A stretch of DNA of 59,225 nucleotides from Scytalidium lignicola (taxonomy: Eukaryota > Ascomycota > Leotiomycetes): positions 1 to 59,225 of the forward strand of contig NCSJ02000271.1 of assembly GCA_002812745.2 (NCBI GenBank). Direction: 5' to 3'. The notes beneath the pieces were generated by a model. The model had not been told where the DNA came from, searched no databases, and worked only from the letters and a program-made list of their open reading frames with translations. Made by a program: the position numbers and the translations under genes. This document shows, in pieces, positions 35,642 to 46,723 of the stretch (the stretch's first letter is position 1; each line of letters opens with the position of its first letter).

Positions 35642-36675
35642 CTACTATACTCTCTGAAATCCGGAAGAAACTTTTGTGGTTGAGTACTATACTTTTATCT
35701 TTTGTTTACGCTAAGAGGCTTAGCTATGAAGAGCGTCTGCTACCTAGCCGAATTAGCTCCTCATTAAAGGTCTAGAGAATTACAACTAGTTACTCGTTCT
35801 ACCCTCTTGGTGAATATAACTCTTAACTCTCAGAAATTTACCGCCAACTATTCTGTTCTGAAATCGCTTTATATATTTAACGCTTCTCATGGAAGAATAC
35901 TTAGTCATTATTACAATCTTAATCACCTGTTTAGCTAGCTCGCTAACAAACTAACTTCATTTGTCACTAAGCTGGCTTGACTTGATATATTTCATATATT
36001 ATCTAACATGCTTTTCACACTCAGCGCGATTAAGATTCTGAAATCATGTTCCCTATACCTTGTACCGTTACATAATCAATGAGAGCAATTGTTTGACTTA
36101 TCAATAATCAATTCGGTAACCTAACTAATAACCGGTGAAATCTAACAAAGTGATACTGATTTATGCAATTCATATGTCGCCCCAGATCGCTGGCTGTTAC
36201 ATGACCCTTACCGTTGTTTACCCTGGGATTATGGGGCTACAATGCAATGCAAAAGTTCAAATATCCTCTCCAATTTTAATTCATATTTGATTTGATTAAA
36301 TTCTTGTAAAAGAAATTTGGGGCGTGCACCCTGCAATATACTAAGAACATGACAACTTTGATTGAGCCGAGATACCTTATTGGAGAACCATACAAGACAT
36401 GGTTTTATCATAGAAGAGCATGATCAGCTGGCTAGTGCCAAAAATCGACAATTAATGAAGTTTTAGTACCCTAATTTACAGTGTAGTGCGGTATGATACT
36501 GTACATACGACATAGGAGATAACCTGCGATTAGGACAAACTGATCACATAGCTGTTAATATTTTTGCTGTCACCATCTTATATTATCACAAACACTCCCT
36601 CTATAAGGGGACGCAGAGCTGTCCATCACCAACCAATGCTATACGGATCCGCAGTTTAGAAGTTATAAAAAGAAA
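35642..36675. other. AT-rich spacer without genes
   Basis: Separates the cyclase-family gene from the convergent MFS gene and should hold both 3' UTRs. No coding remnant or repeat recognised. Confidence 0.45.
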
Positions 36676-38481
36676 TCACAGCTGAGCTTCCAATTCTTTC
36701 TCCTCGGCCGGCTTATGGATATGGCTCGCAACAAAGTCCTGGGTGCTGGAGTCATTTTGAGCCACGAACCAGCACAAAATCATGCCGATGCCACTGAAGG
36801 CAAAGCTGGTGTAGAAGACGGTGCGGTAGGCGTCTGCGTGAGCCTGGCGGAAGGCGAAGGAGGCGATGTCGAGGATGCGATCGGTCAGGCCAGGAATGCT
36901 GGGAACGTTAATGGGCGTCGTGCCTTCCAAGCCCGCAACCAGGGCGGGAATAGATGACTCGGGCAGTCCAGCGCCAATAGCGGCGGGGATGACTCGCCCT
37001 GGGATGGTGGTAGCCAGGCGGTTGTTTAGTACAGTTGAGTATATCGCGACGGCAACACAGCCACCGAAAATCCGGACTGCGCCACTGAGACCGCCCGCGG
37101 TGCCGATCTCCTCCTGGGAGCGGAGCGGAAATGTGGCGGTGGCAATAGCCATGCCTTCCATGGCGCCAATGAAGAGGCAGCCCACGATGAGTAGACCCAT
37201 CGTCAGGGGCTTGTTCAGGGGGTCTGCCGCACAGGCCATGAGGATGGGACCAGCAATGGTGATGCACGTGATGATGGGTATCTTGGGGCCAACCACCGTC
37301 GCGACCAGGTCGCCCGTGATCTGACCAAAGACGAAGCCCATCGCGACCAGTCCCGTGAGCGTGGCGCGGTATGAGTCGCTTAGCCCGGGGTAAATGGTTG
37401 CAACGGCCTGAGGCCACACGATGCCGAACCCATAGTAAACTGCTGCCCCGATCGCGGTCAGCCACGTGACCGACATGTAGCGCAGGTTGCGGAACAGTTA
37501 CAGCGGCAAGAACGGCTCGGCATTCGGCAACGGCAAGTAGATCTCCCACAGCACAAACGCAACTATCCCGACAGCGCCGCCAACTAAGGTGCCGATCACA
37601 TGACCGTCCTGCCATGCAAAGAGACTCCCCCCCCACTGCAACCCCATCATGAAGATCACCATGCTTCCTGTGAACAGGAGAAGGCCAATCCAGTCGAACT
37701 GCAGGGCGATATCCCTTATGAGCCGGCGGCTATGCAGCATCTTGAAGGTCGGCGGGTGGTAGAAGAAGAACCAGCAGGCTACTGAAACGCAGTTGATGGC
37801 GATCATGAAATAGAAGCAGCCTCGCCATTTGACACTGGTCTGTGCCTGGATGGTGAGTGCGATCTTGGGTGCCAGTGGGTTGGTGGGAAAGGTAAAGGCC
37901 AACATGAAGGCGTTGGCCAGATATCGGTACCTCATAGGGACCAGCTCGGCTGCCGTCCAGAAGAAGGAGAGCTGAACCCCCGACGAGAGGCCCAAGAGAA
38001 CCATGGCCCCGATCAGCTGGTTCACCGTCTGGGCGCGGGAGGCAAAGATACTACCGATGAGTGCAACAATAGAACCGGAGATGAAGAACCAGCGCCTCCC
38101 AAAAATATCCGACAGTCGGCCGGCCACCAAGTTGGTAACCGCCTGGGTCAACAACCAGATGAGAGACACCCAGGTGATGTTTTTACTCGGTCCAATATCC
38201 GCGTTGATATCTGGAAGCAGCGGTGCGATCAGGGCAAAGCCTCCCGAGGCCCCTTGGAAGGCAAAGGCGATTGCGGTGATGCTTCCGAGGAAAGCAGGAC
38301 TCAACCAGTATCCCTTGGGCACTTCGCTGACATCTCGCCCGCGTGCTTCAGGAAGACGCTCGGATTCATCCTTCTCAATGCTTTTCCCGGCCACCTGAGA
38401 GTCTACTTCCATATGTAAACTCTCTTTAGGAAGATCAGCTTCCTCTGCGTGGGTCGGAGGTTCCAGTTTGATGTCTGTCAT
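36676..38481 (-). pseudogene. MFS transporter interrupted by one in-frame TAA
   Basis: Reading from ATG at 38481 (MTDIKLEPPTHAEEADL) gives an acidic N-terminal tail and then a complete MFS: GRLSDIFGRRWFFISG and GLSSGVQLSFFWTAAELVP in the first half, ITCITIAGPILM and GTAGGLSGAVRIFGGCV in the second. The two halves are in the same frame and separated only by TAA at 37498-37500, between PFLPL and LFRNLRYM. Without it the protein would be 601 residues, normal for a TRI12-type pump, with no introns. The stop is easily explained by CAA to TAA. Read-through or sequencing error are the alternatives. Confidence 0.85.
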
Positions 38482-39154
38482 TTTGTAGGTGAGAGAACCA
38501 AGTGAACTGATAGAATACGTTATCAAGAAGGGCCTGGACCTGGAGAAAGAGTATGTGACCTTTAATACGACGATCAAGTCGGCTGTCAGTATCAAAGACT
38601 AAGGCACTTCCGGGAGACTCGGCAAGGAGAAAATTCCCCCCGGTTCACGAAGAGGCTGCTGGTTATTCACGGCATCTGAGTTGACGCTCAGTCCCTCTTA
38701 AGCGTATATGAAGCGTTATAATTTGCGGAAGCTTTTGAGCATTCAAGTCACTGGTTCCGCTAGCTAGGTTGACGGAACGTATCAGGAGTCAACGAAGTGA
38801 AGAGGCCGTGTTTTAACAACAGGTTTGATGCCATTTGGTGTGTAGTAATGCTTGAACATCACAACAATTTCAAACCATTGGATTTTCTCATTTAATCCAA
38901 CTTCTGTTATCTTCGTATAACTACAAATCGGCACCAATATTACATCAATAACATATGATTTCGACTAGTAAGGTCAATCTCGTAGGGTTTACATGATTGA
39001 AACATAACGTATAAATAAATTTATTGAAATTTATGACTGATTCCCTAAGTAATACTGTTCATATTGCATCGAGTGTCTTATCCATCTCTTTTGTATGCTT
39101 GGTGGTGTTTGCAGATGAACAGGTAGGATATCAATATCGCTTATATCTTAGCAA
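38482..39154. promoter_or_regulatory. MFS upstream region with TCGGCAA
   Basis: TCGGCAA at 38619-38625, about 140 bp upstream of the MFS start, followed by a nearby AAAATTCC. The rest (38700-39154) is AT-rich and empty. Confidence 0.55.
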
Positions 39155-40324
39155 TCATATAGAGACCTTAAATCCGGCGTCCTGCTCCAAGATCTTTTCA
39201 ATATCTTTTAAACCATCGTCCTTGTTGCTTATCTTTCCCGCCCTGCCTTGAGGCCCAGGGTTATTATACAGGGGAACTAGGCGCCATTTCTCTTCTTCCG
39301 CCTCCGTAACCTCCAAGATAATTCCAGCAGGGTACTTGTCTTCAGTGTTCTCGACAACAGCCATCATTGCACTGGCCACGACAGCAGGATCAAGTATGTA
39401 ATCTTTCTGTGGGTTGAGCCAACTAGAGACTCGGGGATCTTCTAGCATCAAGGGCGTCTTTATTGAGCTAAATCATTGTCATTACTCTATGTGGATATAC
39501 GAAAGTCTTCAAGCCAACAGTGGGAACGACACGTAAAAGGGTGTTCAGTTACAACACTTACCCAGGCGCAACGCAAGCAACTCGAATGCCACATTTGCTT
39601 TCGAGGTCAGCCAAACCGCGAACAAAGGCAGCAACCCCATGTTTTGAGACGGAGTACAGCGGCGTAATTAAACTAGCAGTTTCACAGGCGAGGCTCGAAA
39701 CGTGTACAATACAACCACGTTTTTTATGTTTCAACATTTGGCGAATGGCTATGCGCGTGGTTTTGATGGGATGAATAAGGTTAATGTCGAGAATCTTATA
39801 ATGAGACGCTTTGTCTTTGTCAGCCCAAAAGCTGGCCCCGGGCTAGTTGGGTAAGCAGCAGCACTATGTTCGTGGAATGAAGCTAGAAAAAAGTATCGTC
39901 GAAAAAGAAAAGACCTACAGGTTCGTACACACCAGCACCAGCACATACAAGATCCGGTGTTGTTCCAAATAGTTCTTCGGCCACACTAAACATCCGCTCC
40001 AATTGCTCCCAATCGGTCACATCTGTCTTTTGAAACGTGACCTTGGTCCCATTGTTTGCAGCGGCTGACTCGATGAATACTTCCGCTTCGGGGCGGAGGC
40101 CAATATCAGCAATCAATACGTTACAACCGCGTGCATGCAGCTGTTTCGCAAAAACGAGACATAAACCTAATGTGGAAACGGTTGATTAGTATATCTGTCA
40201 TAAATCCAGAAGACCAGAAAGGACATTAGATCTCAGGAGCAGGAGTGTCTAATGAGTCTCTGCACTTACCTGAACCTCCACCGGTCACAATTGCTGACGA
40301 TCCTTGAAGCCGCAAGCCCGGCAT
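39155..40324 (-). CDS. Short-chain dehydrogenase/reductase, 15-hydroxyprostaglandin-dehydrogenase-like
   Basis: Four exons. Exon 1 starts MPGLRLQGSSAIVTGGGS and joins to GLCLVFAKQLHARG, completing TGGGSGLCLVF. Exon 2 has NVLIADIG (D of the NAD-binding strand), KTDVTDWEQLERMF and CAGAGVYEP. Exon 3 has LDINLIHPIKTTRIAIRQM, HVSSLA and the catalytic PLYSVSKHG. Exon 4 follows an intron after APG with KTPLMLEDP and ends at 39155. All catalytic residues are present. It likely oxidises a secondary alcohol or reduces a ketone with NAD(P). Divergent from BVMO 2, so co-regulation is plausible. Confidence 0.85.
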
Positions 40325-40831
40325 TGTTATTAATTTTAGTGACCGAATGCCCCTCAACTACGATGCGAGGAAAACAAGCGATGTCAAGGAAGAGGAGGAA
40401 TCTGAGGCAGTGACGAAATCGTAACTGGGCCCAAGTTCATGTGTATGGCAGCAGCACTTTTTCCGAGAAGTTTTCTTATAATCTAGCTTGAGCGCAAGCT
40501 GGCAACGGCAATGAAGCGAGGGTGAGCTGGTGGAAATGGGTTAGTGAGTTTGCCGGCTATCTTAAGGGTTGAGACGAGTCGTTGAATTAGATACCGGCAG
40601 TGTCTCTTCACATTGCCCGTATCCGTCGGCAATGAAAAATTCCAACTAGCAAGAAACGTTTGCCGCTACACGTCCTTGGAGTAGATCGAAAACTAGAATC
40701 ATGCCCGGAAACTCTAAAGAATTTATGATGTATAATTGGCCCCCGAATGGATTTTGTGCAGAACACTCACGCTGACCCGAGCAACTTCAACTACATGCAA
40801 ATAATATCTAATCTTGAAGTAATCCTGCACA
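40325..40831. promoter_or_regulatory. Bidirectional promoter of SDR and BVMO 2 with TCGGCAA
   Basis: TCGGCAA at 40626-40632 followed by TGAAAAATTCC, similar to the context at 38619. Variants: TTGCCGG at 40550, ACGGCAA near 40505 and TTGCCGC near 40660. Confidence 0.6.
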
Positions 40832-42697
40832 ATGGCGGCTACCTGTCATAACTCTGTCAATAACACACTGGAGAATGGTATCTCATTTGATCCGAATGCC
40901 TTAGCGGCGAAATATAAAGAAGAACGAGACAAGAGGCTGCGCGCCGACGGATTGAATCAATATAAGTCGGTTGATCAGGATGTACTTAGACACTACGATC
41001 AAGATATCTGGTCCAAGCCGGTGCCTCGAGACTCGGTTGATGAGGAAGTCGATTTCCTGATCGTTGGTGCGGGATACAGTGGGATGGTGCTATCTGCCAG
41101 ATTAATCGAAGCGGGCGTCACGGACATCAGAATTGTCGACAAGGCAGGCGATTTTGGTGGTACGTGGTACTGGAACCAGTATCCCGGGGCAGCGTGCGAT
41201 ATTGAGGCCTACATCTACATGCCGTTGCTGGACGAGACTGGCTATGTGCCATCAGAGAAGTACGCAAGAGGCCCTGAGCTGCTTGAGCATTCTCGAAGAG
41301 TTGCACGTCACTACCACCTCTACGATCGAGCACTCCTCCAGACAGAAGTCAATGGCCTCGCCTGGAATGAGAATCTTAAACGATGGGAAGTCTTGACAAA
41401 TCGTGGAGATAAAATTAGGGCCCGCTTCGTTACGACAGCTGGAGGCTTACTCCACAAGATGAAATTCCCCGGAGTCCCTGGGATCGATAGCTTCAAAGGC
41501 CACAGTTTCCATACGAGTCGGTGGGACTACAGCTATACTGGCGGCGATACCAATGGTAACCTCACTAAGCTCGCCGACAAGCGTATTGCCATCATAGGAA
41601 CAGGCGCAACTGCGATCCAGGCGGTACCACATCTAGGCCGCTGGGCAAAGCACCTGTATGTTTTTCAGCGCACTCCATCTTCGGTTGGCTATCGAAGAGA
41701 TGGGCCAACGGACCCCCAATGGGCCAAAACTCTGACCAAAGGATGGCAGCAACGACGGATGGATAACTTCAACATAATTGTTACTGGTGGTCACCAAGAT
41801 GAGGACATGGTGAACGACGCCTGGACGGAGGCATTAGCCAGCATTTCAATTTCAGGCAAGATGGTCGAAACCACCAAAAATGCTGCAGATCCTATGAAAG
41901 CTGCCCGAGAGGTGCAACAGAAGATGCAGGCTGCTGATTTCAAGAAGATGGAGCAGATTCGGAAAAGGGTTGATTCAATTGTAAAGGATCCAAAAGTAGC
42001 AGCTTCCCTCAAACCGTGGTATAACTTTATGTGCAAGCGGCCTGGGTTTCACAACGAGTATCTTCCGACATTCAATCTCCCGACCGTGACATTAGTAGAC
42101 ACTCAGGGCAGAGGGATTGATCGAATAACCGAGGAAGGAATTGTCTTTGACGGTCAAGAGTATAAGGTCGATTGTATAGTCTATGCTACTGGCTTTGAAT
42201 ACGTCGGGAATGATTATAGTGAAAGGATGAGAGTCAAGATCTACGGGCGGAATGGTATTGCTCTTCATGAGCACTGGGCAGATGGTCCCCGCACTTATCA
42301 TGGCCTCTACACCAGGAATTTCCCCAATCATTTCATCATGAGTATTACTCAAACAGCCGTCGCGCCTAATTTCTTCCATATGTTAAACGAACAAGCAAAG
42401 CAGATTGCCTATGTTGTGGCAGAGGCAGTGCGACGGGGTGCCAATACAGTGGAAACATCAGAAGAGGCTGAGCAGAAGTGGGTTGATACTATCATCGAAC
42501 TGGGGAAACTAAGGGAGGATTATCTCAAGGAATGTACCCCGAGTTACTACAACGATGAAGGTAAGATCTCAGTCAAGACACTTAAGACCGGGCGTTACGG
42601 TCTCGGCTCTGTTGCATTCATTAAGCTCTTAGAGGATTGGAGGAAGGCCGGTAATCTGGCTGGTCTGGAACTTGATGGGAAACCTATTGAGATGTAA
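40832..42697 (+). CDS. Type I Baeyer-Villiger monooxygenase 2
   Basis: Single exon, 621 residues, start MAATCHNSVNNTLENG. FAD motif GAGYSG at residues 79-84, FGGTWYWNQYPGAACD at 108-123, BVMO fingerprint FKGHSFHTSRWD at 221-232, NADPH motif GTGATA at 256-261, and a C-terminal ATGFEYVGND. The roughly 70-residue extension before the Rossmann fold is usual for one large bacterial/fungal BVMO group. It would convert a ketone to an ester or lactone with NADPH and O2. It is distant from BVMO 1, so two different ketones may be handled. No lesions seen. Confidence 0.95.
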   Translation: MAATCHNSVNNTLENGISFDPNALAAKYKEERDKRLRADGLNQYKSVDQDVLRHYDQDIWSKPVPRDSVDEEVDFLIVGAGYSGMVLSARLIEAGVTDIRIVDKAGDFGGTWYWNQYPGAACDIEAYIYMPLLDETGYVPSEKYARGPELLEHSRRVARHYHLYDRALLQTEVNGLAWNENLKRWEVLTNRGDKIRARFVTTAGGLLHKMKFPGVPGIDSFKGHSFHTSRWDYSYTGGDTNGNLTKLADKRIAIIGTGATAIQAVPHLGRWAKHLYVFQRTPSSVGYRRDGPTDPQWAKTLTKGWQQRRMDNFNIIVTGGHQDEDMVNDAWTEALASISISGKMVETTKNAADPMKAAREVQQKMQAADFKKMEQIRKRVDSIVKDPKVAASLKPWYNFMCKRPGFHNEYLPTFNLPTVTLVDTQGRGIDRITEEGIVFDGQEYKVDCIVYATGFEYVGNDYSERMRVKIYGRNGIALHEHWADGPRTYHGLYTRNFPNHFIMSITQTAVAPNFFHMLNEQAKQIAYVVAEAVRRGANTVETSEEAEQKWVDTIIELGKLREDYLKECTPSYYNDEGKISVKTLKTGRYGLGSVAFIKLLEDWRKAGNLAGLELDGKPIEM

Positions 42698-43873
42698 TAG
42701 ATAACTTATTCTTCAGAGAGTAAGTGGAGTGATGTTCTCTCCTGAGAAATTAAATATAACAATGTTTTGTTCTCCGAGAGTTTATGGATGCGTCCCGTTA
42801 CGCACTCATCATTAGGTCTATAAAGCCACAAGATGTTATCATACGCTGATACAGAACCACATCTTCAGACTAATTACTCGGTATCTGCTCAGAATCATCT
42901 TCTGACGTCTTCTAACACGCAAATCTTACCCCTACACCCCATTAACAGAGTTTAGATAATAGCTAGAGTAACATCGAGAACAAGAAATTGGTTTTTTCCC
43001 TATCACTGGGAGAAAGGCCATTGAGGCCGATTACGCATATGGCCTCTCCACAGGCGTAGATCCTTGTCCATCTGAATCCCACTCCATATCCGGTCATTAC
43101 CGAGTAAAAGAAGCCATCCCTCACGAATTTCGAGATAATCGAACAAGTCCGCTTGTACCTTTTTAACTTGAGCTATAGATATCGATAGCTGGACCCCAGC
43201 CTCCGTTAATCTTTTCCCCACAATCGCGGGGTCTATCCCCCACAATTTCTACGTTTCTACCCCAGGAAACCCCCTCGGCTATAAGTTTGAAGCAAAATTC
43301 ATTGATAAAAGAGTCCGGACCTTACTCACATTCTCACCCCCCTACCTTACTACTTATGGAGTTCTTCCCTAAGATCATTATCAGACTAATTTCAGACATA
43401 TCGTGAGGCTTAAAACGATCATTTTACTTAATTAAATCAGCATAACAATTTATTACATTTAAATATGTAAGTATCTTTCTTTATTGTTCTGTACTTCTTA
43501 AAATGTGGTCTTAAGCATAAAGTTAGAAGTGGTTGCAAAATGGCTTTTAGCGCTCTAGGGGATAAAGACGCTGGCTAATGTAATTGGCTTATTTGAATTT
43601 TAGCTCTAGTACTAGTACGAGCGAGGCTTAGCAGACTAATTAAATTCACAAGTTGTGCAATTAGGACTTAGTTGAAGAGTTAACATAAGTTGTTTTTAAC
43701 GTTAATCAATCCATATTGATCTACTATCGCCCCAACTTCAACTTACTAGAAACGGCTAGTAAAATAGCTTTGCTCACCTTTTTAAACGGAAATAGATTTT
43801 GTTCGTGTTAAGATTGACGTATAATAATTACTTGCCATAACAATCAATTTTTTGTCAACAATACAAAGTCAAA
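42698..43873. other. AT-rich spacer with one unassigned small frame
   Basis: A minus-strand frame at 43003-43245 (about 80 codons, with REGWLLLLGNDRIWSGIQMD) could be a small gene or a remnant; I do not recognise it. The rest is AT-rich and empty. No TTGCCGA here, so the cluster probably ends with BVMO 2. Confidence 0.35.
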
Positions 43874-44800
43874 ATGTACTCTCGCGATGAAACCGTCAAC
43901 GCCGTCTTGAGATTCTATCAAACCGTTCTCCGGCACCCATATCTAAACAATAACACCCTCATCGTACCGCCTGCGAACGGCTGGGCCTCGATCAATATAC
44001 AAGGGGAAAACGAAACCGTCCTCGATCTGCTTCGCCACCTCCCATACCTCCATCCAGAGAAAGCATCCGAAGAACTCACCATTTACTTCGAAACCATTCC
44101 AATCTGCTACTCGGACAACCGAGACCGCCCGCCACTCCACCCGCTCCCGTCCCACTGCATCCACCTTGCCCGCGCCCAGTCGTATCTAGGCACGTCTTTG
44201 ATTCTCGACACTAACGAAGGTACCATAACTGAGTTCAATCACTATGGATCTGAAATCACGGTGCCTTATGAGGAATATGATGCCTTACCCGAAGCAGAGA
44301 AATGGAAGGCCCACCGCACGACACTCACCGTAGAATTGTTGGACAGTTGGACACGGAAGTACGAAAAATTGGTGTGGATGTTAGTACCTAACCCAATTGG
44401 CCGGCCGATGTCAGGGAGGTTCTATGGTCGTGCCATGTCGAGTGCGGAGGAGGAACTTCTTGTGCAGCAAGAGCAGTTGGAGCCATGGCACGTTCAAGAT
44501 GACAGCAGTGGTGGTGGTGATAGGGAAGAGAGTGAGCTAGATAGGGAGCAGCGTAAGGCAAGGGAGAGCGAGAGGAAGCATGCAGCAGTGGGTTCAGAAG
44601 TCTAACCCTCTTTTATTGACCCCTGGAAGTTAATTTAATTTGCACAGGAGGTTTACAACATGTATCTTCACCACGGATGGCCGGATCACTTTGACAAGGA
44701 GCGATGTAAAGCCGAATTGTTAGAGCTGGAGAAAAGGAAGGATGCAAATGAAAGGCGGCTAATGGATGAAGCGAACCCTGATGCGGCACTGTTCGACTGA
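43874..44800 (+). CDS. Conserved fungal hypothetical protein, possibly SUKH/SMI1-KNR4-like
   Basis: Two exons (43874-44587 and 44648-44800), both multiples of three; the intron starts GTGGGTT and ends TTGCACAG. Total 288 residues. An N-terminal helix is followed by PPANGWASINIQ, LRHLPYLHPE, an SYLGTSLILDTNEGTITEF strand pair and ELLDSWTRKYEKLVW. The layout (acidic/aromatic start, PP-x-W, strand pair) faintly recalls SUKH-fold proteins; this is only a suggestion. The last exon has YLHHGWPDHFDKERCKAELLELEKR, an amphipathic helix. GC-rich in its first half compared with flanks. Function unknown. Confidence 0.7.
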
Positions 44801-45430
44801 GAAATAATCATTTTGTTTCTACAAGGGCTAAGACTTGATTTAGAGGACTGGCCCTCCAAACATGACCGGTTTATAGCTTTGTACACAGATTAGTTCAAGC
44901 ACCAACGACAAAGCGTGAGAAGAAATATATTTCAAATGCTGTGTTAGACTGACTATTAAGCATATGGAGATATTAAACTCTAAGAATACATTACCTCAGA
45001 GCTCCGCCTGTGGTCCTTGGACAGTGGCATACCTCCCATCCTTCACAGCACACCTCTATTTATAACGGTAACGGGCTTAATGCCTGTAGAATCTATTTCA
45101 AATTCTCAAAGTCTGGCGATCATCAAGTCGTTACTGATGTTAGCTTCTCAGCAGACAAGGGCGACGATCGTGACTGTCGATGCTTTAGTTCAGAAAGGGT
45201 AAGATCTAAGCTAACTCATATTATCAAGTGCTAATAGAATTATTAGCCTATCGCATGGTGGTTTTCCAAGTTCGACGACGTGGTCTGTCACTGGGAGGGA
45301 GAATTTCTTGCTATTCCGGAAGAGAGCATGACGAAGTTCAAGTAGTTTATTGCAAAAGAGTTTCGACATTGATATTGACCTAAGAAATATCAAATGGGAT
45401 AGCAATATCCACCCAGCTGCACCTTATATA
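44801..45430. other. Spacer with a possible transposase-like fragment
   Basis: A frame from 45017 reads QSLAIIKSLLMLASQQ then ATIVTVDALVQKG before a stop; order and spacing faintly resemble the ISAs1-type transposase core. Too short to call. Confidence 0.2.
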
Positions 45431-46723
45431 TCATGTTGGAATCTTGTCATGCGTTACATAATTCAGACTGTGACCCTGATACAACCATGCATCCTTTCCA
45501 CCGTACGTTGTTTTCGTCCAATCTAACTTGGTAGTGGTTCTCCTGTGGCCCCGTCTATCTCTGAAGGTGAATTCGTCAAGGCGTGTCATATGAGGAACTC
45601 TAGTAACTTTGACGACCATATAGTCACTTTCTCTACCACCTCCTGTGCCTTCTTGTAGCCCGCCCATATTACCAGTATCATTCCAAGCTGAAGAGTCTCC
45701 CAAAGCATCGCCATACTGGTTTTGAGTATAGGAGCTCGATGCTTCGGTAGGGTCAGCACCTTCGTAGGTGGACGGTGCAGCGTACCCGCCTTGCGGATCT
45801 GTTTGAGCGTTGTACGAGGGAGCATATCTGCTTGATGTCTCTGCCGGATTGTTGTATGACGCTGTGTATCCGACTGGGTTGCTGCTGGTTGAATAGCTTG
45901 ATGAATTGGCAGGTTGATAGGACGTGTAGCTGCTGATGGTCTGGCCAGCATGGGGAGTGGGCGTCCACGCTTTCATCTGGTTAAAGCTCTCCTCGACGAG
46001 CTGGCCATCCTCCTCATTCCCGATATCTTTGTACTCTTGCCAGTCCCCTTCATGATTCTCGCCCCAGAGAGGTGTCAATCGCTCGTCACCTAGCATGTAT
46101 TTCCATAACCTAACATGAGCGCCGGCCATAGTCGCAGCGTAGACGAAAGGTACCCTCTCATATTCGACATACAGCTTACAGTAGTCCGCAGCTTGTTCCT
46201 CCAATGCCTTTAGACTAAATGCTTGACTCTTTCTGGTCCGTTTGCACTCCGCGAAGCAAAGGGTTCTGATGCTCTCAGATTCGTTTTCGAGATATTTAAT
46301 TACAATCTCGCAATGCCGTTGGGACTCGAGGCTTGCTGGCTGCTCGCTCGTCGCTGCGGAGTAGTCCTCGGTGAAGATATTTTTGTAAAGGACAACTTCC
46401 ATTAGCGCGACAGTTTCGTGCTCCTTAGGATCAGCTATTCCGGTATAAATATTTGCAATGTGGGCTTTGTTGTAGAACTGCTGTTGCATTCGGGTCTTGA
46501 TAAGTCCATGAGGCCGGAAATTCGTAGCTGACGTCATGGTCCCGGTAGCAATCAAAGATTGAAGATCTGTTATCTGACCTCCGTGCGTAATAGTACGAAT
46601 AACAAGTGCGCCTACTTTCCAAAGAATTCGTAGATCGAGTTTTGAAGTCAGAATAGAGTCTTCCATCAGCAGACTACTTGAGCTATGTACATGGAGGGGT
46701 TGCCATTTACCGTACCAATTCAT
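45431..46723 (-). CDS. Fungal protein with a PD-(D/E)XK-nuclease-like segment
   Basis: Single exon, 430 residues. The middle holds RHCEIVIKYLENESES and TLCFAECKRTRKSQAFSLKALEEQAADYC; ECK after a hydrophobic strand is the E-x-K core of PD-(D/E)XK folds. It is followed by VPFVYAATMAGAHVRLW and LTPLWG, a pattern I associate with a family of uncharacterised fungal proteins in accessory regions. About 120 residues of low-complexity Ser/Tyr/Pro/Asn repeats follow (around residues 255-370), then a compact C-terminal end. The N-terminus may be longer through an unseen exon. Nuclease activity is inferred only. Confidence 0.6.
   Translation of the reverse strand: MNWYGKWQPLHVHSSSSLLMEDSILTSKLDLRILWKVGALVIRTITHGGQITDLQSLIATGTMTSATNFRPHGLIKTRMQQQFYNKAHIANIYTGIADPKEHETVALMEVVLYKNIFTEDYSAATSEQPASLESQRHCEIVIKYLENESESIRTLCFAECKRTRKSQAFSLKALEEQAADYCKLYVEYERVPFVYAATMAGAHVRLWKYMLGDERLTPLWGENHEGDWQEYKDIGNEEDGQLVEESFNQMKAWTPTPHAGQTISSYTSYQPANSSSYSTSSNPVGYTASYNNPAETSSRYAPSYNAQTDPQGGYAAPSTYEGADPTEASSSYTQNQYGDALGDSSAWNDTGNMGGLQEGTGGGRESDYMVVKVTRVPHMTRLDEFTFRDRRGHRRTTTKLDWTKTTYGGKDAWLYQGHSLNYVTHDKIPT

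Noticed and set aside
36908..37636. Long minus-strand frame overlapping the MFS gene
   Set aside because: A shadow in another frame of GC-rich coding sequence; its composition (many H, R, W) is unlike a real protein.
45017..45202. ISAs1-type bacterial transposase fragment
   Set aside because: About 40 residues of faint resemblance, with stops after; too weak to claim.
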